In this document: positions 26,959-36,370 of the stretch, one piece after another | How the letters are laid out: each line of letters opens with the position of its first letter | How positions within the stretch are numbered: the first letter of the stretch is position 1 | NCBI RefSeq assembly: GCF_013359735.1 | Contig: NZ_JABFMX010000006.1 | Location: 131,990-195,989, forward strand | Length of the DNA: 64,000 nucleotides | Direction: 5' to 3' | Source: Arthrobacter sp. C9C5 | Lineage (GTDB): Bacteria; Actinomycetota; Actinomycetes; Actinomycetales; Micrococcaceae | The notes under the pieces: generated by a model | What the model was told of the DNA's origin: nothing | The model's database searches: none | The model's input: only the letters and a program-made list of their open reading frames with translations | Program-made: the position numbers and the translations under genes

Positions 26959-28461
26959 ATGACCCACGAAACCCACCCCGACGGACATCGCACTGCACAC
27001 CCCGGCGCCGCGGCCGCCCCCGCCCCCGCCCCTGAACCGGTGCGCCTGGCCGATGCCCGGCAGCGGATCCGCGACTACCGCGCCGCCACGGGACGGCGGA
27101 CCGCAGTGCTCGACGACGACCCGACCGGTTCGCAGTCCGTGCACGGCGTCTCCGTCGTCACCGTGCTTGAGGCAGACGAGTACGCCGCGGCCCTTGCGCA
27201 GCCGGAATCGACCTGCTTCATCCTGACCAACACCCGTAGCCTCGACGAGGCCGACGCCGTCGCCCTGAACCAGGCGGCCGGCCGGGCCCTGTTCGAGCTC
27301 GAGGAGCGGCTCGGCGCACCCCTGGACCTGGTCAGCCGCAGCGACTCGACGCTCCGCGGCCACGTGATGGCCGAAATCCGCACGCTCGACGCCGTCCGGC
27401 GCGAGGTCACCGGGCAGGGGTTCGACGGCGTCCTGCTGGCGCCGTCGTACTTCGAAGCCGGACGCTTCACCGCCGGGGATGTGCACTGGGCCATGGTGGG
27501 CGGGGAACCCGTCCCGGCCGGAGAAACCGAGTTCGCCAAGGACGCGACCTTCGGGTACCGGTCCTCCGATCTGAAGGATTTCGTCGCGGAGAAAAGCGGC
27601 GGCACCGTCACCCCGGAGCAGGTGCTCAGCATCAGCCTCGAGGACATCCGCCGCGGGGGAGAGGACCGGGTCGCGGAGATCCTGCGCTCGGCCAGCGACC
27701 TGCAGCTCATCATCGTCAACGCCACCGAGTTCGCGGACCTGGAGATCGTCGTGCTGGGCCTGCAGCAGGTCCAGCGGGAAGGCAAAGTTTTCCTGCACCG
27801 CACCGGGCCGTCCTTTGTCCGTGCGCTCGCAGGGCTCGACCCCAAGCCGACCCTGCAGGCGCAGGACATCTGGCCCGGCGGCCGCCCGGCCGGCCACGGG
27901 CTCGCCGTCGTCGGCTCCCATGTGGGACAGACGGCACGCCAGGTCGCTGCGGCGCAGGCACGAGGCGGCGTGTCCGAGGTCGAACTGTCCGTCGCCGACC
28001 TCGTCAATCCGGCGGCGCGCGGCGCGCACATTGCGGACACCGCGGCCCGGGTGGTCAGCGCCCTCGCCGACTCCGACGTCCTGCTCTACACCTCCCGGTC
28101 GCTGCTCAAGGGCGCCGACGCTGCCGCCAGCCTGGAGATCGCCCGCAGCGTGTCCGCGGCCCTGATCGAGGTGGTCCAGGCTGCCCTTGCCGCCAAGCCC
28201 GCCTGGGTGATCGCCAAGGGCGGCATCACCTCGCACGACGTCGCCGTGCGGGGTCTCGGAATCAGGCGTGCCACCGTGCTCGGCCAGTTGTTCCCCGGCA
28301 TGGTCTCGGTGCTCCGGCCCGACGAAGCCGCCCCGGGCGTGCAGGGCATGCCGTACGTCGTTTTTGCGGGCAACGTCGGTGACGAGAACGCGCTCGCCGA
28401 CACCATTGAACTCTTCCGCGGCGCCACGTCCGCGGCACCAGGAAAGGAAGTAACCCCATGA
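26959..28461 (+). CDS. Four-carbon acid sugar kinase (DUF1537 family)
   Basis: Kinase of 500 residues of the OtnK/DtnK family, which phosphorylates 3-oxo- or 2-oxo-tetronates, or related C4 sugar acids, in threonate and erythronate catabolism. The N-terminal domain has DDDPTGSQSVHG, TNTRSLDE and SRSDSTLRGHV. The C-terminal ATP domain has the glycine-rich AKGGITSHD and GNVGDENAL segments. GAAGGA before ATG 26959 sets the start; the frame extends 13 codons further upstream without a good start. The stop overlaps the next gene as ATGA. Together with the following dehydrogenase it forms the core of a C4 sugar-acid route. Confidence 0.9.
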   Translation: MTHETHPDGHRTAHPGAAAAPAPAPEPVRLADARQRIRDYRAATGRRTAVLDDDPTGSQSVHGVSVVTVLEADEYAAALAQPESTCFILTNTRSLDEADAVALNQAAGRALFELEERLGAPLDLVSRSDSTLRGHVMAEIRTLDAVRREVTGQGFDGVLLAPSYFEAGRFTAGDVHWAMVGGEPVPAGETEFAKDATFGYRSSDLKDFVAEKSGGTVTPEQVLSISLEDIRRGGEDRVAEILRSASDLQLIIVNATEFADLEIVVLGLQQVQREGKVFLHRTGPSFVRALAGLDPKPTLQAQDIWPGGRPAGHGLAVVGSHVGQTARQVAAAQARGGVSEVELSVADLVNPAARGAHIADTAARVVSALADSDVLLYTSRSLLKGADAAASLEIARSVSAALIEVVQAALAAKPAWVIAKGGITSHDVAVRGLGIRRATVLGQLFPGMVSVLRPDEAAPGVQGMPYVVFAGNVGDENALADTIELFRGATSAAPGKEVTP

Positions 28462-29330
28462 CCAAGGTCGGATGGATCGGGCTGGGCGCGATGGGCGGAC
28501 CGATGGCGGTCGTCCTCGCCGAAGCCGGACACGAAGTCGCCGCCTTTGACGTCGCCGAAGGCCGGGCGCAGTCGCTGGCTGTTCCCGGCCTCGCGCCGGC
28601 GGCCACGGCCAAGGAGGCCGTGGCCGAGGCCGACGTCGTCGCCCTGATGGTCGCGACGCCGGCCCAGGCCGACGCGGTACTCTTCGGCGCGGACGAACTC
28701 GCCGCGACCCTGCGTCCGGGCACCGTGGTCCTGCTGATGGCCACCGTCGGGCCAGCCGCCGTGGTGTCGCTGGCAGAGCGGCTGGCAGCGTTCGACGTCG
28801 AACTGGTGGACGCGCCGGTCTCCGGCGGCACCAAGCGCGCCGCCACCGGCGAACTGCTGATGATGGTCAGCGGCTCCGAGCGGGCCCTGGCGGTGGTGCG
28901 GCCGCTGCTGGACGCGATGGCAAGCTCCGCCCCCGTGGTGGGCACCAACGTTGGCGACGGGCAGAAGGTGAAGCTCGTCAACCAGCTGCTGTGCGGCGTG
29001 CACATCGCCGCGGCGGGGGAGGCCCTGGCCTTCGCCGAGGCCCTGGGCCTGGACCCGAAGCAGACCTGGGAAGTGCTGCGTTCGGGCGCTGCGGCGTCGT
29101 TCATGTTCGATGACCGGGGCTCCCGGATGGTGGACCCGGACAACACCGAGGTCCGGAGCGCCCTGGACATCTTCGTCAAGGACATGGGGCTCGTGGTCGA
29201 GGCGGCGCGGGAGAGCACCTACCCGGCGCCGCTCGCCGCCGCGGCCGAGCAGCTCTACCTCAGCGGCCGGCGCGCGGGCCTCGGCCGGCGGGACGACTCG
29301 TCCGTGATTGAGGTACTGCGCGGGCACTGA
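28458..29330 (+). CDS. NAD-dependent beta-hydroxyacid dehydrogenase, threonate-dehydrogenase-like
   Basis: Protein of 290 residues of the 3-hydroxyisobutyrate dehydrogenase family. It has the Rossmann start VGWIGLGAMGGPMA, the substrate loop DAPVSGGTKRA, and the catalytic Lys in GQKVKLVNQLL. Beside a DUF1537 kinase this family includes LtnD, the L-threonate or D-erythronate dehydrogenase that makes 2-oxo-tetronate, so I infer that role. The enzymes usually completing the route (a class II aldolase-like decarboxylase OtnC/LtnC and an OtnI-type isomerase) are not in this operon, although a TIM-barrel isomerase is encoded in module 2. Confidence 0.88.
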   Translation: MTKVGWIGLGAMGGPMAVVLAEAGHEVAAFDVAEGRAQSLAVPGLAPAATAKEAVAEADVVALMVATPAQADAVLFGADELAATLRPGTVVLLMATVGPAAVVSLAERLAAFDVELVDAPVSGGTKRAATGELLMMVSGSERALAVVRPLLDAMASSAPVVGTNVGDGQKVKLVNQLLCGVHIAAAGEALAFAEALGLDPKQTWEVLRSGAAASFMFDDRGSRMVDPDNTEVRSALDIFVKDMGLVVEAARESTYPAPLAAAAEQLYLSGRRAGLGRRDDSSVIEVLRGH

Positions 29331-29366
29331 CGCTGACTTCCGGCGGGCCGACGGCCGGGGGTGTCT

Positions 29367-30122
29367 TTAGCCCCCGGCCTGGCTGATGGTGAAGGCCGTC
29401 AGGAAGCCGACAGCTGCAATGAGGCCCGTCAGGACATGGTGTTCTTCGAAAGCCTCCGGGATCATGGTGTCGGCAAGCATGGCCAGAATCGCCCCGGCGG
29501 CGATCGCGGTGATGAAGGCGACCATTTCTGCCGGAGCGTTTTGCAGGCTGGCATAGCCGATCAGCGACGCCAGCCCGGAGATGAGGGCAATGCCTCCCCA
29601 CACGCCGAAAACGTAACCGGCGCTGCGGCCGGATTTTTTCATTCCCGCTGTGCTGGACAGCCCTTCGGGAACGTTGGAGATGAATACAGCTGCGAGTACG
29701 GCCGTGCTGACCGATCCGCCTGAAACGAGACCGAGCCCCAGGACGACGGATTCGGGAACACCGTCCAGCAGGGCTCCGATGGCAATGGCGGTGCCGCTGC
29801 CCGGCTTGTCCTTCTCAGAGGGTTGCTTGCCGCCGGAGCGCTTCCTGTGTTTGGCTCCTTGCCGGGCCAGCAGGGCGTTCGCCCCAACATAGACCAGTGC
29901 TCCGGCAAGGAATCCCGCCACGGTCGGCCAGAGACCGCCGCCCCGTTCGGCTTCATCGACAAGGTCAAACGACAAGGCGGAGATGAGGACTCCGGCGCCG
30001 AAGGACATGATGGAGGAGACGATTTTCGGAGCGATGGTCCACTTCCAGGCAATGGCCGAACCCAGGACCAGCGCTGCGCCCGCCACGGTTCCCCATAACA
30101 GGGCCTGCACCCATGTGGGCAT
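29367..30122 (-). CDS. ZIP family metal transporter
   Basis: Membrane protein of 251 residues with about eight helices and a charged cytosolic loop (KHRKRSGGKQPSEKDK). Helix 4 carries LLDGVPESVVLG and helix 5 carries SNVPEGLSS, the ZIP metal-path motifs. The His expected before the first PE is replaced (DGVPES), as in some bacterial ZIP proteins. It would carry zinc or another divalent metal into the cytosol. AAGGTGG lies 7 nt before the start. It lies between two catabolic modules and is transcribed against them. A palindrome AAGCATGCTT stands upstream (30247-30256). Confidence 0.88.
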   Translation of the reverse strand: MPTWVQALLWGTVAGAALVLGSAIAWKWTIAPKIVSSIMSFGAGVLISALSFDLVDEAERGGGLWPTVAGFLAGALVYVGANALLARQGAKHRKRSGGKQPSEKDKPGSGTAIAIGALLDGVPESVVLGLGLVSGGSVSTAVLAAVFISNVPEGLSSTAGMKKSGRSAGYVFGVWGGIALISGLASLIGYASLQNAPAEMVAFITAIAAGAILAMLADTMIPEAFEEHHVLTGLIAAVGFLTAFTISQAGG

Positions 30123-30323
30123 CTAATTCCACCTTCCAATTCTTCCATCACGAGGGCACCAGCGCCTGCGGGGCGCAGCGGCCCAGCGCCCCGGGAGGCG
30201 ACTCCGTCACCAGTGAACGCGGCCGCCCCCGATCATCACAATATAAGCATGCTTTCTAAGTTGCGCCGTTGCGAGGCGGGGCCTGCAGCGTCCGCCGCTA
30301 CGCCCGTCGGCGCGGGGCGGCTA

Positions 30324-30329
30324 TAGGAT
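30324..30329 (+). promoter_or_regulatory. Leaderless -10 box overlapping a regulator half-site
   Basis: TAGGAT lies 6 nt before the ATG of the GntR gene. It is part of GCTATAGGATT, which shares CTATAGGA with the operator before module 2 (31165-31174), suggesting that this regulator also represses itself. Confidence 0.5.
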
Positions 30330-30335
30330 TCCAGT

Positions 30336-31040
30336 ATGGCAATCAAGGATCCGGCCTCACGCGGCGTCAGCAGGCAGGTCCTCGCCGACCACGTCTACGA
30401 AGCGCTTCTCATCGCCTTGATGGACGGCCGGCTCGAAGCCGGCACGCCCGTCAGCATCGACGGGATGGCCCGTGAGCTGGACGTCTCGCCGACGCCCGTG
30501 CGCGAGGCGCTGGCCCGGCTGGAAGCCACCGGCATGGTGCGCCGGACCGCCCTGCGCGGCTACCGGGTGGCGCCGCTCTTCACCGCGGACGAGCTGGCGG
30601 ACCTGATGGACGCCCGCCTGGTGATCGAACCGGCCAACGCCTTCATGGCCTGCAGCCACGCCGATGCCGAGCTCACCGCCCAGCTGGCGCAGGCCATCGA
30701 CGACCTCAAAGCGGCGCCCCGGGGGCCATCCTTTTCCGAGTTCCGCGCCTACTGGGAGGCCGACGAACGGTTCCACCGGCTCATCGCGGAGTCCGCGGAC
30801 AACCAGTTCCTGCTCTCCGCGTACAACGCGCTGGGTGGCCAGGTGCAGCGCTTCCGCTTCTTCGGCGGCCTCGGCGTCACCGACGCCGACTTCGCGATCG
30901 CGGAGCACACCGAGATCCTGCAGGCCTTCGAGGCCGGCGACCCTGAGCTCGCGCGCCAGAAGATGATCGCGCACATCGAAGGCGTCAAGCAGCGCTCGCA
31001 GCACGACAGCGAAGTACACGACAGCGAAGTGCGCAGCTAG
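30336..31040 (+). CDS. GntR/FCD regulator of catabolic module 2
   Basis: Protein of 234 residues with an N-terminal winged helix-turn-helix (GMARELDVSPTPVREALARLEATG, wing RTALRGYRVAP) and a helical FCD domain (Asp in LMDARLVIEP; His in ERFHRL, AEHTEI and AHIEGV as metal ligands). The C-terminus ends in the duplicated hydrophilic motif HDSEVHDSEV. The start appears leaderless. The gene lies just before the module 2 genes, whose promoter region carries a TCCTATAGGA palindrome like the element at its own start, so it should repress both. Confidence 0.9.
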   Translation: MAIKDPASRGVSRQVLADHVYEALLIALMDGRLEAGTPVSIDGMARELDVSPTPVREALARLEATGMVRRTALRGYRVAPLFTADELADLMDARLVIEPANAFMACSHADAELTAQLAQAIDDLKAAPRGPSFSEFRAYWEADERFHRLIAESADNQFLLSAYNALGGQVQRFRFFGGLGVTDADFAIAEHTEILQAFEAGDPELARQKMIAHIEGVKQRSQHDSEVHDSEVRS

Positions 31041-31139
31041 GCCAGAACCCGGCAGCAATGCCCGGCAGCGGCAAGTTCCGCTGCCCGCCACCAGGCCCCG
31101 GCGTCCAAGTCGGCCCGCGGTTCACTCCATGAAAAACCC

Positions 31140-31177
31140 TTGACAAGCTTTCCTATCGGGTGAATCCTATAGGAAAT
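31140..31177 (+). promoter_or_regulatory. Promoter and operator region of module 2
   Basis: A consensus -35 box TTGACA (31140-31145) is followed by an inverted repeat TTTCCTAT (31149-31156) / ATAGGAAA (31169-31176), the second arm lying within the palindrome TCCTATAGGA (31165-31174). I cannot place a -10 box at normal spacing with confidence. The CTATAGGA core matches the element before the GntR gene. Confidence 0.65.
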
Positions 31178-31200
31178 GTGATTCAAGATTTGGAGTGACA

Positions 31201-32199
31201 ATGTCGTACACCGCCGAAAACTGGCCCATCACCGCGGCCCTGCTGCAGTTCCCGGGCGTCCGACCCGACGGAACCTCCGTCCAGGATGCCCCCGCCGCCG
31301 AGTGGCAGCGCGTGTTCGAGGAAGTCGCTGACGCGGGCTTCGCCAACGCCGACCTGACCGACAGCTGGGTGCGCCCGGGGGACCTCAGCCCGGCCCGGCT
31401 GGATGAACTCACGGACGCCGCCGGTCACGCCGGAATCGGTCTCCCGGCCATCTCGGCCATCCGCCGCAGCGTGATCGACGAGGCCAACTGGGAAGACAAC
31501 CTGGCCTACACCCACCGCACCCTCGACGCCGCCGCGCAGCTGGGCTGCGAGGTCGTCTCGATCGGCCTGCACCAGGCCCTGACCCCCACCCAGCGCGAAC
31601 AGCTCTGGTTCTGGACCGTCGAAGGCCACCAGGACCCGGTGGGGGACAAGGAAACCTGGCAGAAGGCCGTCACCCGGATCCGCGAAGTCGGCCGGCACGC
31701 GGCCGAGCTCGGGCTCCTGGTCTCCCTGGAGATGTATGAGGACACCTACCTCGGGACCGCCGACTCGTCGGTACAACTGGTCCAGGACATCGGCCTGCCC
31801 AATGTCGGACTCAACCCGGACATCGGCAACCTGATCCGCCTGCACCGGCCCATCGAGGACTGGCGGGAAATGGTCCACAAGACGCTGCCGTACGCCAACT
31901 ACTGGCACGTCAAGAACTACATCCGCGACGAAAACCGGGCGAAGGACCAGTACGTCGCCATACCCGCACCGATGGAATCCGGCCTGATCAGCTACCGCGA
32001 GGCCTTCCAGTTCGCCATCTCCGTCGGCTTCCAGGGGATCATCTGCACCGAGCACTACGGCGGGGACGGCCTCAGCGTCACCGCCGCCAACCAGGACTAC
32101 CTGCGCCGCCAGGTCCTGCCCAAGCGCGACGGGTACGCCCTCGGCACGTCCCTGGTGTCCCAGGGCCGGCAGCTCCCGGTGGCCGTCCCCGCACTCTAA
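31201..32199 (+). CDS. TIM-barrel sugar-phosphate isomerase/epimerase
   Basis: Protein of 332 residues of the xylose-isomerase-like (AP endonuclease 2) TIM-barrel superfamily. Metal-ligand candidates lie in SLEMYEDTY, VGLNPDIGN, YWHVKNY and CTEHYGG, the usual Glu-Asp-His-Glu order at barrel ends. GGAG 5 nt before ATG 31201 makes this the likely start rather than the GTG 6 nt upstream. As the first module 2 gene next to an erythrulose-type kinase, it probably isomerises a C4 keto sugar or its phosphate. The family is broad, so the substrate stays open. Confidence 0.85.
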   Translation: MSYTAENWPITAALLQFPGVRPDGTSVQDAPAAEWQRVFEEVADAGFANADLTDSWVRPGDLSPARLDELTDAAGHAGIGLPAISAIRRSVIDEANWEDNLAYTHRTLDAAAQLGCEVVSIGLHQALTPTQREQLWFWTVEGHQDPVGDKETWQKAVTRIREVGRHAAELGLLVSLEMYEDTYLGTADSSVQLVQDIGLPNVGLNPDIGNLIRLHRPIEDWREMVHKTLPYANYWHVKNYIRDENRAKDQYVAIPAPMESGLISYREAFQFAISVGFQGIICTEHYGGDGLSVTAANQDYLRRQVLPKRDGYALGTSLVSQGRQLPVAVPAL

Positions 32200-32261
32200 G
32201 CCGGCGGCGCCCCACGGCCCGCCGTCTGATCCAGCCGCTCCAACCGGTTCAACGAGGAATC

Positions 32262-33983
32262 ATGACCAAGATATTTGACGATCCCGCAAGCTTCGCGGAC
32301 GACGCCCTCGACGGCTTCGCCGCCGCCCACCGCCAGTACGTGGCACGGGTGGATGGCGGCGTGGTCCGCTCCACCGAGACGCCGGCCGGCCAGGTCGCCC
32401 TCGTGATTGGCGGGGGATCCGGGCACTACCCGGCCTTCGCCGGCCTCGTAGGCGCCGGCCTGGCCGCGGGCAGCGCCTGCGGAAACATGTTCGCCTCGCC
32501 CTCCGCGGGCCAGGTCTACCGCGTCGTCAAGGCCGCGGAGTCCGGAGGCGGTGTGCTCCTCAGCTACGGCAACTACGCCGGGGACGTGCTGCACTTCGGC
32601 CAGGCGCAGGACAAGCTCAACGCCGAGGGCATCGAGACCCGCACCGTGCTGGTGACCGACGATATTGCCAGCGCCCCGCTCGAGGAGATCGGCAAGCGCC
32701 GCGGCATTGCCGGGGACCTGACGGTCTTCAAGGTTGCCGGCGCCGCCGCCGAGGCCGGGCTGGACCTGGACGAGGTGGAGCGGCTGGCGGTCAAGGCCAA
32801 CCACCACACCCGCTCGCTGGGCGTCGCCTTCGCCGGCTGCACCCTTCCCGGCGCCGCGGAGCCGCTGTTCACGGTGCCCGAGGGCATGATGTCCGTGGGC
32901 CTCGGCATCCACGGTGAACCCGGCATCTCCGAACAGCCGCTGCCGACGGCCAGCGAACTGGCAGCACTGCTGGTGGACGGACTGCTCAAGGACAAGCCGG
33001 AAACCGCGGGCCGCCGCGTGGTGCCGATCCTCAACGGCCTCGGCACGGTCAAGTACGACGAGCTGTTCGTGCTGTTCGGCAAGATCGAGGCCCTGTTGAC
33101 CGCCGCCGGACTTGAAATCGTTGAACCGGAATGCGGCGAGCTCGTCACCAGCCTGGACATGTCCGGGCTGTCGCTGACGCTGTTCTGGCTGGATCCGGAG
33201 CTGGAGAAGTTCTGGTCCGCGCCGGCCGACACCCCCGCCTTCCGCAAGGGCAACCTGGCTCCGCGCCGGGCCCGGACCGTTTCCGCACAGGCCGACGCCG
33301 AAGCAGCGCCCGCGCTGGCTGCCACGGCGGCGTCGACCTCGCTGGCCGCCACCGCCGTCGGCGTGCTCAAGGTGGCCCAGTCGGTCGTCGTCGAACACGA
33401 GGAAGCCCTCGGCAAACTCGACGCGATCGCCGGCGACGGCGACCACGGCATCGGCATGCGCCGCGGCGTGGACGCCGCCGTCGCAGCGGCCGAACAATCG
33501 CACGCGGCCGGTGCCGGGCTGGAGGAACTCCTCGCGGCGGCCGGAGAGCAGTGGGCCGAACGCGCCGGAGGCACCTCCGGAGCGCTCTGGGGCGCCGCGG
33601 TCACCGCCGTCGGCCGGGCCCTTGGCAGCAAGGACACCTACACGGCGGCGGACGCGGCCGCCGCCGTCGACGCCCTCCGGGACGCCATCATCACCCTCGG
33701 CAAGGCCGAAGCCGGAGACAAGACGATGGTGGACGCGCTGCTTCCCTTCGCCGACGTCTTCAACCGGGCAATCGACGACGGCGACGGCGTGGCCCGCAGC
33801 CTGCGGACCGCGGCCGACGCGGCCGCCCAGGCCGCCGAAGCCACCGCGGCGCTCAGCCCCAGGAAGGGCCGGGCACGGCCGCTGGCCGAGAAGAGCCTGG
33901 GCCACCCGGACCCCGGCGCCGTGTCTTTTGGCCTGATCGCCGGCCGGGTGGCCGACTACGCAGCCTCCATCGAACGCAGCTGA
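32262..33983 (+). CDS. Fused DhaK-DhaL kinase, probable erythrulose kinase
   Basis: Single-chain ATP-dependent keto-sugar kinase of 573 residues. The DhaK part (1-330) has GGGSGHYPA with His55, and His217 in GIHGEPG, the residue that binds the substrate carbonyl covalently. The DhaL part (about 355-573) has the Mg-ATP motif AIAGDGDHG (Asp392, Asp394) and GGTSGALWG. Dihydroxyacetone kinase would fit, but the neighbours (RpiB-type and TPI-type isomerases, SDR, MFS) match D- or L-erythrulose kinases of tetritol pathways known in Mycobacterium smegmatis. I therefore prefer erythrulose, as an inference. Confidence 0.9.
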   Translation: MTKIFDDPASFADDALDGFAAAHRQYVARVDGGVVRSTETPAGQVALVIGGGSGHYPAFAGLVGAGLAAGSACGNMFASPSAGQVYRVVKAAESGGGVLLSYGNYAGDVLHFGQAQDKLNAEGIETRTVLVTDDIASAPLEEIGKRRGIAGDLTVFKVAGAAAEAGLDLDEVERLAVKANHHTRSLGVAFAGCTLPGAAEPLFTVPEGMMSVGLGIHGEPGISEQPLPTASELAALLVDGLLKDKPETAGRRVVPILNGLGTVKYDELFVLFGKIEALLTAAGLEIVEPECGELVTSLDMSGLSLTLFWLDPELEKFWSAPADTPAFRKGNLAPRRARTVSAQADAEAAPALAATAASTSLAATAVGVLKVAQSVVVEHEEALGKLDAIAGDGDHGIGMRRGVDAAVAAAEQSHAAGAGLEELLAAAGEQWAERAGGTSGALWGAAVTAVGRALGSKDTYTAADAAAAVDALRDAIITLGKAEAGDKTMVDALLPFADVFNRAIDDGDGVARSLRTAADAAAQAAEATAALSPRKGRARPLAEKSLGHPDPGAVSFGLIAGRVADYAASIERS

Positions 33984-33995
33984 AGGAGAATTTCC

Positions 33996-34514
33996 TTGTC
34001 ACACGAGACACAAAGTCACAGCACCACCGACCCCCAGCCCGGCTGGCGGATCGTCGTCGGCAACGATGAAGCCGGCGTCGAATACAAGAACGCCCTGCGC
34101 GAACTGCTCGAGGCCGACCCCCGGGTCGCGTCCGTGGAAGACGTCGGCGTCGGACCGGACGACAGCACCGCCTACCCGCACCTGGCCGTCGCCGCGGCCC
34201 GCAAGGTCGCCGCCGGCGAGGCCGACCGGGCCCTGTTGATCTGCGGCACCGGACTGGGCGTGGCCATCTCGGCCAACAAAGTCCCCGGCATCCGTGCCGT
34301 CACCGCGCACGACAGCTACTCCGTGGAACGCTCCGTGCTGTCCAACAACGCCCAGGTGCTGACCATGGGCCAGCGCGTGATCGGCCTGGAACTGGCGAAG
34401 AAACTCGTCGGCGAATGGCTGGGCCACCGCTTCGACGACACCTCCGCATCCGCGGCCAAGGTGGACGCAATCCACTCCTATGAAGGAGCCCCGGAAGGAC
34501 TTGAAACCACATGA
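33996..34514 (+). CDS. RpiB/LacAB family sugar-phosphate isomerase
   Basis: Protein of 172 residues with the RpiB fold: [13 protein letters not shown] at the start, the catalytic Cys83 in [15 protein letters not shown], and [26 protein letters not shown]. In tetritol pathways such isomerases (EryI/DerI) convert D-erythrulose 4-phosphate to D-erythrose 4-phosphate, which fits here better than ribose 5-phosphate isomerase. The start is TTG 33996, with AAGGAG 7 nt upstream. Its final TGA overlaps the next ATG (ATGA). Confidence 0.88.
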   Translation: MSHETQSHSTTDPQPGWRIVVGNDEAGVEYKNALRELLEADPRVASVEDVGVGPDDSTAYPHLAVAAARKVAAGEADRALLICGTGLGVAISANKVPGIRAVTAHDSYSVERSVLSNNAQVLTMGQRVIGLELAKKLVGEWLGHRFDDTSASAAKVDAIHSYEGAPEGLETT

Positions 34515-35464
34515 CCCCTCGTAACATCGCCGTCGTCGGTTCCGGCTACATGGGCGGCGGAATCGCGCAGGTACTGGCCCTCGCGGGAGCCCGCGTCGCC
34601 CTCGCCGACGTCTCCGCCGAGATCGCCCAAAGCAACTACGAGCGGCTGCTCAAGGAATCCGACGAGTTCGTCGCGGCAGGCCTGTTCCCGGCCGGCTCCA
34701 CCGAACGGCTCAAGGAAAACCTCTGGGCCGCGAAGGACATCGAAGAGGCCGTCGCGGACGCCGAATACATCGAAGAAGCCGTACCCGAGGTCCTGGAGAT
34801 CAAGCACGGCACCCTGGGCCGGATCAGTGCCGCCGCCCGGCCGGACGCCATCATCGGCTCCAATACCTCCACCATCTCCATCGCGAAGCTCGCCGAAGTC
34901 GTGGTGAACCCGGAGCGCTTCCTGGGCGTCCACTTCTCCAACCCGGCGCCGTTCATCCCGGGCGTGGAAGTCATCCCGCACGCGGGCACCTCCGAGGCCA
35001 CCGTGGAAGCCGCACGCGCGATCGTGGGGGAGACCGGCAAGGAAACCGCGACCGTCAAGGATGTCACCGGCTTCGTGCTCAACCGGCTGCAGTACGCCCT
35101 CTTCCACGAGGCCGCGCAGGTCGTGGAGGAAGGCATCGCCACGGCCGAGGATGTGGACACCATGGTCCGCACCACCTTCGGCTTCCGGCTGCCGTTCTTC
35201 GGGCCGTTCGCGATCGCGGACATGGCCGGGCTCGACGTGTACGCGTTCTGCTACAAGTCACTGCAGACCGGCTTCCCCGAGCGGTTTGCCACGCCGCAGA
35301 TCCTCCAGGAAAAGGTCAACGCCGGCCAGCTCGGAACCAAGACCGGCTCCGGCTTCCTAAACGTTCCCGCCGAACGGACCGCCGCCCTGGTGGCCTACCG
35401 GAACAAGGCCTACGTCGCCATGCAGAAGCTCATCGAGGAACTGGGCCCCGCGCCCCTCGGCTGA
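34511..35464 (+). CDS. 3-hydroxyacyl-CoA dehydrogenase family oxidoreductase
   Basis: Protein of 317 residues with an N-terminal Rossmann domain ([21 protein letters not shown]), the [12 protein letters not shown] and [16 protein letters not shown] motifs of the family, and a helical C-terminal domain ([29 protein letters not shown]). The catalytic His is in VHFSNP. Besides fatty-acid enzymes this family includes L-gulonate 3-dehydrogenase. In this operon it more likely oxidises or reduces a hydroxyl of a C4 sugar or acid than a CoA ester. It is translationally coupled to the RpiB-type isomerase. Confidence 0.85.
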   Translation: MTPRNIAVVGSGYMGGGIAQVLALAGARVALADVSAEIAQSNYERLLKESDEFVAAGLFPAGSTERLKENLWAAKDIEEAVADAEYIEEAVPEVLEIKHGTLGRISAAARPDAIIGSNTSTISIAKLAEVVVNPERFLGVHFSNPAPFIPGVEVIPHAGTSEATVEAARAIVGETGKETATVKDVTGFVLNRLQYALFHEAAQVVEEGIATAEDVDTMVRTTFGFRLPFFGPFAIADMAGLDVYAFCYKSLQTGFPERFATPQILQEKVNAGQLGTKTGSGFLNVPAERTAALVAYRNKAYVAMQKLIEELGPAPLG

Positions 35465-35515
35465 CAACCGCCTCGGCTGACAACCGCTGCACCCTAACTT
35501 CTCAAGGAGACTTCC

Positions 35516-36283
35516 ATGACCTCATTCCCCACAGACCGCACCGTGATCGTGACCGGCGCCGTCTCCGAGCGCGGCATCGGCCGGGCCACGGCGGACTACC
35601 TCGCCGAGCGCGGCTGGAACATCGGCGTGATCGACCTGGACGACGCCGCCAGCAAGGCCCTGGCCAAGGAACTGGCGGAAAAGCACGGCGTGAAAGCCCA
35701 CGGCGCCGGCGCCAATATTGGCGACGAGGCCTCGGTCCGCGCCGCGATCGACGAGATCGAGGCCGAACTGCCGCAGCTCGTCGCCCTGGCGAACATCGCC
35801 GGCGTCAGTTCCCCGGTGCCCTACCTCGAACTCGATGCCGCCGAGTGGGACCGGGTGCTCAACATCAACATGAACGGCGTGCACTACGCCACCCGCCGCG
35901 CGGCCGAATCGATGGTCAAGCACCGGCTCGGCCGGATCGTCAACATCTCCTCTGTCTCCGCCCAGCGCGGCGGCGGAACCTTCAGCAAAACCCCGTACTC
36001 CGTGGCGAAGGCCGGCGTCATCGGCCTAACCCGCGCCACCGCCCGCGAACTGGGCGAGTACGACATCACCGTCAACGCCATCTCACCCGGTCCGATCGAC
36101 ACCGACATCATGGGCGGGACGCTCAGCGAGGAACGCAAGGATGAGCTCGTCAAGGACCTGGTGGTGAACCGCGTGGGCAGCACCCGCGACATTGCGGCCG
36201 CGATCCACTTCCTGATCGGCGAGGACGCAGGTTACATCTCCGGCCAAACGCTCAACGTCGACGGCGGCCTGTACATGCACTGA
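35516..36283 (+). CDS. SDR oxidoreductase, module 2 (probable tetritol dehydrogenase)
   Basis: Short-chain dehydrogenase of 255 residues, a close paralogue of the module 1 SDR at 26122. It has TGAVSERGIGRATADYLAE, NIAGVSSP, SSVSAQRGGGTFSK, catalytic Tyr161/Lys165 and PGPIDTDIMGGTLSEERK. It may be the enzyme that oxidises threitol or erythritol to erythrulose (DthD-like), feeding the kinase upstream. AAGGAG is 6 nt before the ATG. Whether it is specific for D-threitol, L-threitol or erythritol cannot be read from sequence. Confidence 0.9.
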   Translation: MTSFPTDRTVIVTGAVSERGIGRATADYLAERGWNIGVIDLDDAASKALAKELAEKHGVKAHGAGANIGDEASVRAAIDEIEAELPQLVALANIAGVSSPVPYLELDAAEWDRVLNINMNGVHYATRRAAESMVKHRLGRIVNISSVSAQRGGGTFSKTPYSVAKAGVIGLTRATARELGEYDITVNAISPGPIDTDIMGGTLSEERKDELVKDLVVNRVGSTRDIAAAIHFLIGEDAGYISGQTLNVDGGLYMH

Positions 36284-36370
36284 CGGCTCCCGACCGCGGG
36301 AGCCAGCAGAAACCGCGGGCCGCCGGCCCGCGGGGGAACCACCCCACCTCATCACTCGAAGGAGAGTGCT

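Noticed and set aside
24637-28236. A 1199-residue frame antisense to the module 1 catabolic genes
   Set aside because: It spans four well-supported genes on the other strand and its sequence is low-complexity Gly/Arg/Asp/His, a typical antisense artefact in GC-rich DNA.
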